This document shows, in pieces, positions 11,227 to 24,097 of a stretch of DNA of 64,000 nucleotides. The notes below the pieces were generated by a model. The model made no database searches. It had not been told where the DNA came from and saw only the letters and a list, made by a program, of their open reading frames with translations. Source of the stretch: Cystobasidium ongulense (lineage: Eukaryota > Basidiomycota > Cystobasidiomycetes > Cystobasidiales > Cystobasidiaceae). Within the stretch, counting starts at the first letter, position 1. Each line of letters starts with the position of its first letter. Where the stretch lies: contig BQUP01000003.1 of the NCBI GenBank assembly GCA_022835595.1, positions 874,629 through 938,628 of the forward strand, in the 5' to 3' direction. Both the position numbers and the translations under genes were made by a program.

Positions 11227-12583
11227 TTAAGCGACGATGACTACTGCCAATAGAGCAGCTAATCCTAATCCAAGACCAGCTTCAATTCTACCTTTAGCAG
11301 CACCAGTTCCAACGGTAGTCATAGGAGCTACAGTAGTAGAAGTAGATTCTGCAGCATCGGAAGCAGCGGTAGTAGTCATTGAAATGCTAATAGCACTAGT
11401 TGAACTTCCAACTACTACGCCTGGAACGGTGGTGGTGGTGGTTCCAGAGGCAGCAGCGGCGCTGGATGAGAGAGAGCTCGATACGGAAGAGGCGAAACTG
11501 CTAGCGCTGGAGGCGGCAGAGGAGGCTGCTCCACCTGCGTCACCGTTTAGGCAGGCATTGCTATCGATTTGGGAAAAAAAGGATTGGCAGAGGGCGAAAG
11601 AAGGGGAGAGTGAAAGGTAGGAGAATCATTGGGATTACAGGAGGTGAAGGAAGAAAGAATACGGAGGAGGAGAGACAAGAGGGGAACGACAACGGGTCAG
11701 TGATGGTTCTCGAGTGTAAAACGAAAGAAAAAAACCAGAAGGAAAGGGGGAATGGCATATGAGAATGCTGGGCTGAGAAAGGGACTCACTCACTCTGTAC
11801 CAGGTTGAATAGTTCTCTGATCAGAGTAGTTGAGTTGACCTGAGCCATCTCTGATTTGTAGAGTGATGGCGGTTCCAGCTGGTAGATCACTGGGAAACCG
11901 TTACAAGCATGGCACAGAGAAGGATGAGTTGTCAGTAGATTGCTCATTTCAGATGGTTGGATGATGTTCCGTGTATGCAAGGGATAGCCTTTGAATTTCG
12001 CACTCACACTGTCCAGGTGTAAGAACCAGCTTGACCCTGCGTTGGGAATGATTTCAACGGGGCTGCGGACTGCTGTCCACCGGGGAGGACAGAGACTGTA
12101 AGCGGAGAGGGGAGGATGAACATCGAGAAGATGGAGGTACGTGTCATGGTGGATGGTGAATGGAGTGGGATGGGGTGGCGAGGTGAAGGGGGCGTGCGTG
12201 GTGTTGACAAGGGAGAGGATGGACGGGAGTGAAGGTAGAGATGGAGAGTGAGGGTGAGAGTGAAGGTCACTCTAGTCAGTATTGTGTACCAATCTCCCGA
12301 GTAGTCGATGTCCACCGACTAAAGTAGGGTGCTGTTCCCTCTGAGAACTGGATGGCTGTGGAACGACAAGGGTGAGCATGGACAGAGATCCACAAGTCTA
12401 CGAAGGGATCGCACCCACCCACTGGCTGGCACTGGACGATAGCAGGAGGGGTGTTGATGATCTGTGGGTGTATACATTGTACATGGTGAGTGAATGTTGA
12501 GAGTTGCCCTTGCATTCATCACCCACCGCCTGAGCAGCTGCGAGTGCAGGGAGAGCGACGAGGGCGACGACGAAGGACTTCAT
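11227..12583 (-). CDS. Kre9/Knh1-like GPI-anchored cell-wall protein
   Basis: Probable secreted wall protein of the Kre9/Knh1-type N-terminal domain family, which is linked to beta-1,6-glucan assembly. Exons (minus): 12583-12527, 12461-12419, 12355-12320, 12095-12008, 11889-11794 and 11560-11227, totalling 217 residues. Signal peptide: residues 1-19 (MKSFVVALVALPALAAAQA). The domain shows INTPPAIVQCQP, GTAPYF, SVLPGGQ, AAPLKSF, GSYTWTVDLPAGT and ITLQIRDGSG. It ends in a Ser/Ala/Thr-rich stalk and a hydrophobic tail (LGLGLAALLAVVIVA), typical of GPI attachment. The donor of intron 3 (GTCGGT at 12319) is non-consensus; it was chosen because it restores the expected PYFxSVxPGGQ. Introns of 118-233 nt are long for this window. 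Its start faces UGP1 across a shared promoter region. Confidence 0.85.
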
Positions 12584-12855
12584 CTTTGTCAGTGGTGAGT
12601 CAGTGCAAGGACGGAGAGTAAGTGAGTGAGTGATGAGAAGGAAAGAGAGAAGCAACAGCGCTGGATGAAGTGAGTGCGCGTGTGTGGTCGTGCATGTCAA
12701 CCCAACAGTCCAAGATCCGTGCTGAAAGGGTGTGCGTCAAAGGGGATGGAGGAGGGAGCGAGGGAAGGGTGGATGGACCAAGGGATGAGAAGGTGCATAT
12801 CATATGGTGTGTCATGGATGGTCCTGCTGTAGTACCGTATCATCGCTCTTCGACA

Positions 12856-12886
<31 letters not shown>

Positions 12887-13428
12887 CAAGTCGCAGCAAA
12901 GGTGAGAGGAGCGGCGTCGGCTTGTTGCTGCCTGCATGCTGATGAGGTCCGGCGTAGAGCATGCACGTCAGTAAGCTGGAATGCAAGCACAGTCAATGCA
13001 CCACACCATGGCTGTAACTTGGATATCCTACACTGTCCATGCAATGCTCCCCTCCATTGCTGCTACAGAATGCCATGCCATGATAGCCGCCTTCCATACC
13101 TGATCGACCAGCAAGCATGTCGAGCATGTGAGAGTGAGCGAGGCAAAGAGAGAGAGAAGCAGCTGGATGGTGGATGGTGTGGGATAGAGCATAGTATAGT
13201 CCACATGCCTGCTTGGGCCATTCTACTGTCGCGTCCTCATCCACTCACTCACTTGCCGCCTGTGGTGTACCTCGTTGAGGTCATCTCGTGAGGAGGGTGT
13301 CTCTGCTCTGCTCTCTACGGACAGCAGCACTCGAGCACAAAGTACGGGCATCATATTATCACACAACACAGCACAACCACCACTAACACACGCTATCACC
13401 ACTCCTCCCTCTACCTAGACGCTACACC
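12584..13428. promoter_or_regulatory. Shared divergent promoter region (GPI wall protein / UGP1)
   Basis: Gene-free 845 bases between two divergent start codons. It holds a GGCA microsatellite, several CACTCACT/GAGTGAGTG tracts and CT-rich stretches just before the UGP1 start. No TATA box or named operator is clear. Joint regulation of both genes is inference from the layout. Confidence 0.5.
12857..12888. repeat. (GGCA)8 microsatellite
   Basis: Eight tandem GGCA units in the divergent promoter region; a likely length-variable site. Confidence 0.95.
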
Positions 13429-16840
<3,412 letters not shown>

Positions 16841-17327
16841 ACGAATCTACCCCTGGGCAGTACTCGTATATCATAAAGTCTCGGAAGCATCAAAGACTCG
16901 CATATATCACAGTATCAGGAGTATCAAAGAGGGGAAAGGCTTCAGTTCAGCTACATCAAATTATACTCGCTTGCCAGTCTTAGATCCCTACTCTACCTGC
17001 CTATTTTGCAGTCACCCTTCTTTATTGTAAAGCTGCAGCAAACAAAACCCATTACTTTGCGCAACACTTACTACCATAGTGCTGTTGGAGATCGCTGGAA
17101 AGTCGTCGCTGCTCTTCCTAGTTCCTTGCTGAATCGTTGCGACCTGTCCATGATGCCTTGGCCGGGGTTTGCCTCTTGACGGTCGAGTTCACCTTCGACC
17201 GACTTGCAGGTCGTCCGCGTCTATCAAGCTATGCCCGAAGAAGCATGAATACCCCGGCGTCATTGTATCAACAACATCATCCTGGCTTGTCTCGCAGGCA
17301 GGCAGGTGTGCTGTACGAAGCGCACGC
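16841..17327. other. Intergenic region, nothing recognised
   Basis: About 490 bases between UGP1 and the RNase III-fold gene, both plus strand. No repeat, RNA gene or conserved frame seen. It should hold the UGP1 3' end and the next promoter. Confidence 0.5.
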
Positions 17328-18252
17328 ATGAGTGCGATCACGACCAGCAGCACACGCTTGGTCCCAGCTTTGACAAGAGCAACACTGTCGGCAAAGATAG
17401 GATCAACAAGAGGTCGCAAAGCGAAGATGGCATCTATCAATGAAACACAGGCTTCCCTGCCAGGCTGGAAGCCAAATCTAGTAGCTAAGGTACCATTGCT
17501 GCATGATCATTTGAAAAGCATGACACCGGACGACATTCAAAATCAAGCACCTCTACCTAGATTGAGTCAAGCTTCAAAGATGATCGTATTCACTCATGAT
17601 AGCTATTATGCTACTCCTGGATGGCATGAGAAAACTGCACTTGAAGCTCGTTATCCTAATAAGTCACTCAATACGTACGAGGTGGGTTATGTCATCATTT
17701 TGCCCTCGTGTCGCACGGGCTATCGTATGTCCTTAGATCAGAGGCTAATGGAACCTTTTAATTGCCTGTCATTCACCCTGGTGGTATACATAGACGTACG
17801 GCGATGCAATGCTTCAATTCCAAATCTCGGATCTGCTCAGCCAACGATTCGACCATTTACACACTGGTGGAATAACCGTAAGGCTATTACTACTCGGCAT
17901 TACTTTTTCTTTCCACCTCTTGCCAACATTTATGACTGTTCGCTGTGCTGACTGATTACAGGATATGCGATCTTACCTCGTCCGAAATACGACACTTGCT
18001 CGCTTCGCTACACTATACGGTTTTCCAGGACAATTACGAATATCAAGCACAAATCACGAAGCCAAAAGCATCAAACAGTCATATGATATGGCTGCTAATA
18101 TATTTGAAGCTTATACTTGGGCAGTTAGGAAAGAACATGGTGTGGAGGAATCTGCGAAATGGTTGAATGCTTTGTTTGAACCACTAGCGGATCTGGTGTA
18201 TAAAGATCTTGGAGGAAGACATCAGTATAAGGAAATGGATAAGAAGGAGTAG
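17328..18252 (+). CDS. RNase III-fold protein, possibly mitochondrial ribosomal (mL57/mL44-like)
   Basis: Exons 17328-17681, 17794-17877 and 17962-18252 give 242 residues. The N-terminus (MSAITTSSTRLVPALTRATL) is Ser/Thr/Arg-rich, like a mitochondrial presequence. The rest is one RNase III domain: FTHDSYY, YETYGDAML (signature region, canonical LEFLGDAVL), MRSYLVRNTTLARFA and ANIFEAYTWAV (canonical ADVFEALIGA). The first Glu and the GDA Asp are present. In the second motif the canonical Asp is Asn while the Glu remains, so nuclease activity is doubtful. No double-stranded-RNA-binding domain follows. In fungi, single, partly degenerate RNase III domains with a presequence are known mitoribosomal proteins, which is my preferred reading; a true short RNase III is the alternative. 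Confidence 0.75.
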
Positions 18253-18593
18253 ATCGTGTATAGCATTTTCTTACCTCTTGTGGACTTCTACCTTGAACTT
18301 CTCCTCGACTCTTCTCGCTAAAGCAACAACTCAACACCTCGGAACACGTGCATCATCGAGGGAATTCCAAACCCCTTTTCAGCGTGGATTAGAAAACGGA
18401 AATGGCCATAGACCTGATATACGCCTTCCGTGACCGAAGGTATGAAATTCTCACATCAAATCACGGGGATTGGGCCAACAACACTTCAGGAGTCAGTCCG
18501 TGTCTGCGGGATTACTCGTTCCCACGCGCAACGTCGAAGAAAATAGAAATTGTCTAAATTAGCTTCTGCACAAGGTGACCTCGCGCTGCGGCC
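18253..18593. other. Intergenic region, nothing recognised
   Basis: About 340 bases after the RNase III-fold gene. The last 30 bases weakly resemble the DUG1 exon just beyond the strongly conserved copy, so the duplication may once have reached further left. Confidence 0.4.
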
Positions 18594-18880
18594 GGCTCGA
18601 TACCTGTCAGTGTCCATTAACAATCATTACAATGGGAAATTCGAGCTGACATTCGCCGTTTGACAGGTCACCCTCTGCAAGTGTTCTTTCCCATCCCCAA
18701 AAAGTTGCTGGCTGACAAGGATCTTCTGACACAGGCTTCCAGGACGTGCTAAAGAAGAACGTGATGCTTCTTCCAATGGGCAGATCAGATGACGGTGCTT
18801 ATTCAATCGTAAGGCTTACCTATATCACGTCTATTTCGGCCGAAATTGTCCAATGCTAAGCCCATCTGCTTCCACTAACT
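18594..18880 (+). pseudogene. Inverted partial copy of the DUG1-like dipeptidase gene
   Basis: These 287 bases align without gaps to the reverse complement of 24187-24473. I count 13 mismatches by eye, about 95% identity, 11 of them transitions. The copy carries the end of one exon, an intron, the next exon ([20 protein letters not shown]) and most of the following intron, so it is a genomic and not an mRNA-derived copy. It stops at the branch-site-like CCACTAACT and lacks the last exon. The metal-ligand His codon (CAC in the intact gene, in GAHSI) is TAT here, encoding Tyr. No longer peptidase frame flanks it. I regard it as a dead fragment. Confidence 0.9.
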
Positions 18881-19339
18881 GTGCTCGTGTGCCATGTAGA
18901 CCTGCACGCATTATCTCTCAATCGGTGAAGACCTGGATGGGTCGAGCCGGCTGGAAAAGAAGGTGTATGCCTCGGACGTTGGCGGCTGGGCAGGGTTGGG
19001 AGCGGCTGCAAGAGGAGGGACGAAGAGCGAGGTCGCTGTTGCACGGAAGCAGCAACCAAATAGGAAACAAAGATAAAGTCAGTCATATGGACCAGCAATG
19101 CGACACGAAAACAATGCAACAATAAGACTCGGTGGACCTGACCAACCTGCATAGCTGCTTTGCCAGTAGGCATAGCAGAAGCCAGCCCCTGCCTAAAGGA
19201 TAAACTGAACCTTTGCCTTTGTCGCTCTTGGAAATCACAAAGGCGTCCATCTGATTGTCCAGCTCTGCAAGTACATCATCTGCTAAGTACGAGTCCAACT
19301 CGTCATCGAATCCGAGCATGGTTTCTTCTTCGAGATATG
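18881..19339 (-). other. Unresolved stretch with a possible terminal exon
   Basis: A minus-strand frame at about 19340-19200 reads TMLGFDDELDSYLADDV and AELDNQMDAFVISKSDKGKG, which looks protein-like and acidic. It is in a different frame from the neighbouring ORF 19714-19340 and no clean intron joins them. Nothing is recognised between 18881 and about 19080. Confidence 0.3.
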
Positions 19340-19714
19340 TTATCCCTCTCCCTGATGGTCGAAAAGAGCATCGGGATGCTCGAGAATGCTCGGGTTGTAC
19401 ATCTTGGCGAGCCACCAGAGGACTATCCGGCTAGTTTCGGAGTGCTCGCTGAGGACCGGTTGGCGTGATTCGTAAAGTTCCTTGATGGTCGCGCGCGATG
19501 TAACGCCGGTTGGCGACGTGCTGACCCAAGACAACACGTCCGAAGCGAGTGCTTTGCGTTGACTGGGGGTAAGAGCTGAAGTTGACCATCCAACACGTCC
19601 TTCTGCAACATTCAGGAGATTTGGCGGGTACGGTGGAGGGGCGTCGGAGTCGAGCGAAGAAGCTAAGCCACACGAGGTGGAAGCGATTGGAAGCTGTACT
19701 TCTAAAGTACTCAT
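19340..19714 (-). CDS. Hypothetical protein (124 residues as read)
   Basis: Starts ATG (MSTLEVQLPIASTS) and ends DALFDHQGEG before a stop at 19340. It has a Pro-rich N-terminus, then helices (LTPSQRKALASDVLSWV, RATIKELYESRQPVL, RIVLWWLAKMYNP). No family recognised. The true product may be longer if an unseen intron connects it with the acidic frame at 19340-19200. Just upstream, 19990-19724 is a second open frame (88 residues, MTHAFTAGRGIG) that begins a few bases after the stop of the His-Me finger gene; both may belong to one unresolved gene. Confidence 0.35.
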   Translation of the reverse strand: MSTLEVQLPIASTSCGLASSLDSDAPPPYPPNLLNVAEGRVGWSTSALTPSQRKALASDVLSWVSTSPTGVTSRATIKELYESRQPVLSEHSETSRIVLWWLAKMYNPSILEHPDALFDHQGEG

Positions 19715-19992
19715 GATGCGACACTATTTTGATGAGCTGTTCCAGCGGTCTTCGCGTGAGAGCGGAAGCGCGTTCGAGAGATTGTAGCCGATGTGCGGGA
19801 AGGTCACACCTGAGATACCCTTCTGAGTACTGCCGACAACACTTGGCAACGCGGCACTTGGTCTTGAGCTCGTCCGCATGTTGCGGGCACCAAAAGTCTT
19901 TTGTCTGTCAAGTGCATTATTGCGACTTTGCCCTAACATCAGCAGAGCCGCTTGTCCAATTCCGCGACCTGCGGTGAACGCATGGGTCATCC

Positions 19993-21615
19993 CTAGTCGT
20001 CAGCCTCGGCATCTTCCCTTGGGTTCGTTGCTCCGATAGCACTCCTGTAATTGGTGTGCGAACTTACAAATGAAACCTTTCCCCATTTTTTTAACTGAAA
20101 ACAGGAGCGTAATAACGCCAGTTCCACCTGAAAATGGAAGACAGCAGAGGCGCAGACACGCTCTGGGAATTTCGCCTCACGAGGGTGTTCGCCCTCAAAA
20201 TCAAAGATCGTCATGACAGTCCCCTTCAAGGGAACTGCCATGATCGTCTTGATACTTTCAATACTGCTCATGAGGTTGGAAATGGTTTCCACGCTTGGTA
20301 GCGCGAGCTGTACGTTGCCGAACAATTCCACCTCTGTCCTGTGAAGAGGAAATATAGTACTTCAGTGTATGTTGCTTGGCTGACCCTAGTCGTTGCTTAC
20401 GGAGAGCTGTGGAGCCATAAGGCACCTTCCTTCGATTCGCCGAAACGGCGCACCAGATCGACATCGAGGGCTTTGAAGATGCTACGCTGTATTTCGGAGC
20501 GATAGCGCATCATCTTGCCGTGAAGGAAGGGCTGCTAGGCAGTCAGCACGCAATGTAGAAGATCCGAGCAGTGTATAATGGTTATTGTGGAGATCTTACC
20601 AAAGCGCAGATCTTCCTGGCATTGTTATCCTTGCTGTTCTCCAGCACTAGATGCCCCCCATTCATGCACGTGGACATGTGACATAAATGGGAGACCTGCA
20701 TGTGCGGCTCATTGGGATCCAGCATGACGTCTGCTTGGATGGAATTCGGTCTGTAGTGTTCGATGACCGCTACCCGATGCAGCAGAACTTGAACGAATCC
20801 AGGAGGCTGGAGGTTGATGTAGCCTCGTCGTTGTTTCTTCCCTCGAGTAGGGTAAATGTATACAATCAGAGACAGTACACGTGTGCGTATAATCGTCAGC
20901 TTCGGTGTCCGTTTCCTGAAGTTTGTAACTGCCTCACCTAAGTTCAGGTTTACTTGGTCAGCATAGTTCATACGAGGTTCGACTGTATCAAGCAGGCACT
21001 TACGAGATAGGCCTTGCTGCGGGCCACGTAGGCCGCCTTGATCTCATAGATCAGCCAATGATCTGCAAACTCGTACCGAACCGAGATGTGGTCGATCTTG
21101 CCCAGCTCGACTACCGCCTAGTAGTAGATTGCAGTCCTATCAGCCATTGTTTTCAATCGATCACACTCAAGATAGACCTACCTCTCTTGCGAAACGGTGA
21201 TGTACGCTTGAACTTAGTTTTGCCCACCCGCCTTTTTTCGGTGGTTCCAATGGGGCAGACTGAATTTGACGCTAGAGGTGGAGTCAGCTTCGAATGAAGT
21301 TGTCTCACAGCATCAAGTCAAACCCACATAGTAGATGGCAATGTCTGCCGTAGTCCACTCTAGTTCTTCCTCGGGCCAGGCTCGGCGACCACCTACCAAA
21401 AGCTCTTCAGGCTTGGGGACAACTGTGATTCGCTTTGAGGGAGGATCAGATCGACTGCATTTGCTGAGGTCGACCATCGGCGATGTAATATATTCAAAAA
21501 GTAGTAGAACAGTATGTTGTGTAAAAATTAGTTGGGAAGACAAGAGACGACCTGGCTCGACGGCCTGGCTTTTAAGCCTTTTGGAAGGCATAGATCGGTG
21601 GAAGGTGGAAGGCAT
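19993..21615 (-). CDS. Spliced His-Me finger endonuclease-like protein (PF05551-type zinc-binding loop)
   Basis: Exons (minus): 21615-21328, 21271-21182, 21117-21004, 20932-20600, 20531-20401 and 20338-19993, about 433 residues. Exon 4 encodes VSHLCHMSTCMNGGHLVLEN followed by SKDNNARKIC. This matches the spacing of the zinc-binding loop of His-Cys-box homing endonucleases (SHLC..-C..-HL..E..N..R..C). A basic segment (GKKQRRGYINLQPPGF) precedes it. N-terminal exons contain HWLIYEIKAAYVARSKAY; the C-terminus is acidic (REDAEADD). The gene has several ordinary spliceosomal introns, unlike intron-borne homing endonucleases. Function unknown: domesticated nuclease or DNA-binding protein is inference. 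The exon-4 acceptor (GGTGAG|GCA) and the exon-6 tail are the least certain parts. Confidence 0.65.
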
Positions 21616-22149
21616 TTGTCTTATTCAGCCTGGAATGACCTTCCATGTCCGTGGATACCACATGGATATCTCCATGAATATTTTGGAAATAGAAGAGAAG
21701 TGAAGGCAAGAGTAGTTGCTACATTGCTCTGGAGTGTTCAAACCATCAGCTCATAATAGCACAGTGTCATCTGAAAAGGCATGGTATGTGTCAGGTTGGC
21801 GGTTATCGCTACGCGCGTCTGTTCTTGATCCGCTACATCAGCTACCCTGGCCCTTGTCCAGTATATCTTGGGACTGCAAGGGGACGAACGCTACACCCGG
21901 CCCGTCAGTCGACCATATCCGATATTTGGAGGAGATGAAGAAGAACTGCTTACACGCCGTTGAGACGTCCCTGTACTGTAGGTCTGTGATATTAATCGAG
22001 AAGCGCGTCGCACCGAGCACTGCAGCTGCAAGGTCCGGGCCGACTCGGCCCGGAGAGGCGCACGATTACTACACAGTCTCGGGCTTGCACTGTTCATACT
22101 TGCAACTGAAGTGCATGCATACATTTCCTTCTGCAAACAACCTCAGAAG
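21616..22149. promoter_or_regulatory. Divergent intergenic region
   Basis: About 530 bases between the starts of the His-Me finger gene (-) and the thioesterase (+). No recognised motif or RNA gene; it presumably contains both promoters. Confidence 0.4.
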
Positions 22150-23375
22150 ATGGCTACAACTATACAAGAGATGGTCTCTGTTCAGCCGATGGCTTCCACC
22201 TCGGCTGCGTCTTCTGGGGCCGATCAAACATTTCAAGGTCTGTTCAAGCCTCAATCAATGGGCAACAAGCGACCCATAGCGTAAGTAGTATATTACAGTT
22301 CTTCTTTTACGTGAACGTTTGCTGAAAAGGAACAATAGATTCGGAGGCTGCGTCATTTCGCAATGCATTTCAGCGGGTTTTGCGTCCTTAGGACCTGTTT
22401 CGAAACGCCCCAAGTACGAATTATATTCAGCTATGGGCAACTTTCTTGGACCTGGCGCGACAGAAATCAAGATAGAATTCCAAGTCGATGATGTTCGAAC
22501 AACCAAAAGCTTTGCGACGCGTATCGTATCGGCATGGCAAGATTGGGGACAACTTCCGTCAGATAGCGTTCTGAGAACTCGAGCGGACTTCGGAAGACGT
22601 AGGATAATGGTGATGACCCTGGACTTCCAAGTGCGCGAAAAGAACAGTATGATGGAGTACTCCCCGAATCCATTATATATTGCTTCGCACAATCCGAAAG
22701 CTACCTTTCTCGACAAGGTTCGCCCGTTCTATGGGCATCCTTCTGAAATCCTGCCGAACAAGGAGAGCATACGCGCTACTCACAGCGCTCATGTGGTCAA
22801 GGTGTTTGAATCCATATTCACTCTGTTCGATAAGTTCTTCTGCGTCCGAGCATGCCAAAAAAGTATGGGCTGGCAGAAGGCGTATGGTATAGACAAGGAA
22901 GCGAAAACCTCGCAAGACGATGTCCCGCTCCAGCAAAGAAATAACTGTACCTGGTATACACTACCTGAAGATCAGATTCTCAACCAGGATAATGGTGAAA
23001 GCGAGGCAGCTCTTGGGTAAGTTCTTTTGTCCAAGCAATGTAGAATCTAGGCTGAGCGCGCCGATAATTAGTTTCATCATGGATGGCGCGTTAGCATTCT
23101 TGCCATTGACATACACACATAGATTCCTATGGGATGCCGATGCATGCTCGACGTTAGAGTTCAGCTTGCGTCTCATGCGGCCGATTCAGTGGACATCAGA
23201 GCAGGGGCAGCACAATTGGTTCCTCCAGGAGCAGACGACAGAAGCAGGAAGTAACGGGAGAACATTCTCGAGCGGACGCATGTGGGATACGGACGGCAAC
23301 CTTGTTGCTATCATGACGCAATTCTCCATACTCCGAGGAAACGAGCCATCTTCGCCCAAGCAGTCGAAAATGTGA
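22150..23375 (+). CDS. Acyl-CoA thioesterase, TesB/ACOT8-like
   Basis: Predicted to hydrolyse acyl-CoA to fatty acid and CoA, often in peroxisomes for this family. Exons 22150-22280, 22330-23016 and 23072-23375 give 373 residues with two hot-dog halves. The first half has NNRFGGCVISQ, GNFLGPG, TTKSFATRIV and MVMTLDFQ. The second has IMDGALAFLPLT, LWDADACSTLEFS, WFLQEQTTEAGSNGRTFSSG and the C-terminal catalytic-region block LVAIMTQFSILRG. The order matches double hot-dog TesB enzymes. The last residues are SPKQSKM, which is not a strict PTS1 (SKM-like at best), so peroxisomal targeting is uncertain. The loop between the halves is longer than in bacterial TesB. Confidence 0.88.
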
Positions 23376-24097
23376 TTGCCGACTCGCAATTGTCAGGACC
23401 ATGTATTTTACGTGACTAGTATAATGGAATGCAAGCTACACGCAGTAGGTATAGACCGCTTGATGTAATAGATGTGAAAACTGCTATGCCTCAACATGCT
23501 CTCAGCATCTGGTTATCGGACCAAAGAACATCACGTGGGCTTATCACTCGATTTCGAGCTTGCCGTTGCCGCCAGATTTTCATGCAGAAGCTAAGCGAAA
23601 TGTTAGAAGATCGACTCTGAGTTAGTACTGAACGAATCCAGGCTTTACCGAAAATTGACAGCAAACACCTCTTCTTCACAGTTACTCAATGTCAAGACTG
23701 CTGTCGCATAACGTAGCTAGTTGGGCTAATGTAAGATAGCTTCGGAGGAAAGAAGGCGAGCAGCAACAGGATAACGCGCCATCTCCTTTTAGGCTCATAG
23801 CAGGCAGCGAGCATGTCATGTATTCTGAGTATATTTGTGAGAAATCATAGGGAGCTAGATAGGACAATATCATTTTTTGAACATGCACTATTGTTGTTGG
23901 GAACTTCTCGGGTGGCCCTCGAAAGCTTTTCACTTCTTCATCCGTGGATGTGATCTGGACGTTGCAGCTCTAGGGCATTTCCAGTATCTCTCCAGTCCAT
24001 CCGCTGGGCAGTGTCATGAGAGAGCGAGATGTAGGAGACCTCTAGAGCTGGCTGCGGCGTATCACATCCAGGGGGAGTGGCAAGGGTGGGTAGGCAA
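23376..24097. other. Convergent intergenic region, nothing recognised
   Basis: About 720 bases between the 3' ends of the thioesterase and the dipeptidase gene. No conserved frame, RNA gene or repeat is evident. Confidence 0.5.

Noticed and set aside
11237-11620. Plus-strand open frame rich in Ala/Val
   Set aside because: It is antisense to the Ser/Ala-rich stalk and GPI tail of the wall-protein gene, whose spliced model has a signal peptide and family motifs.
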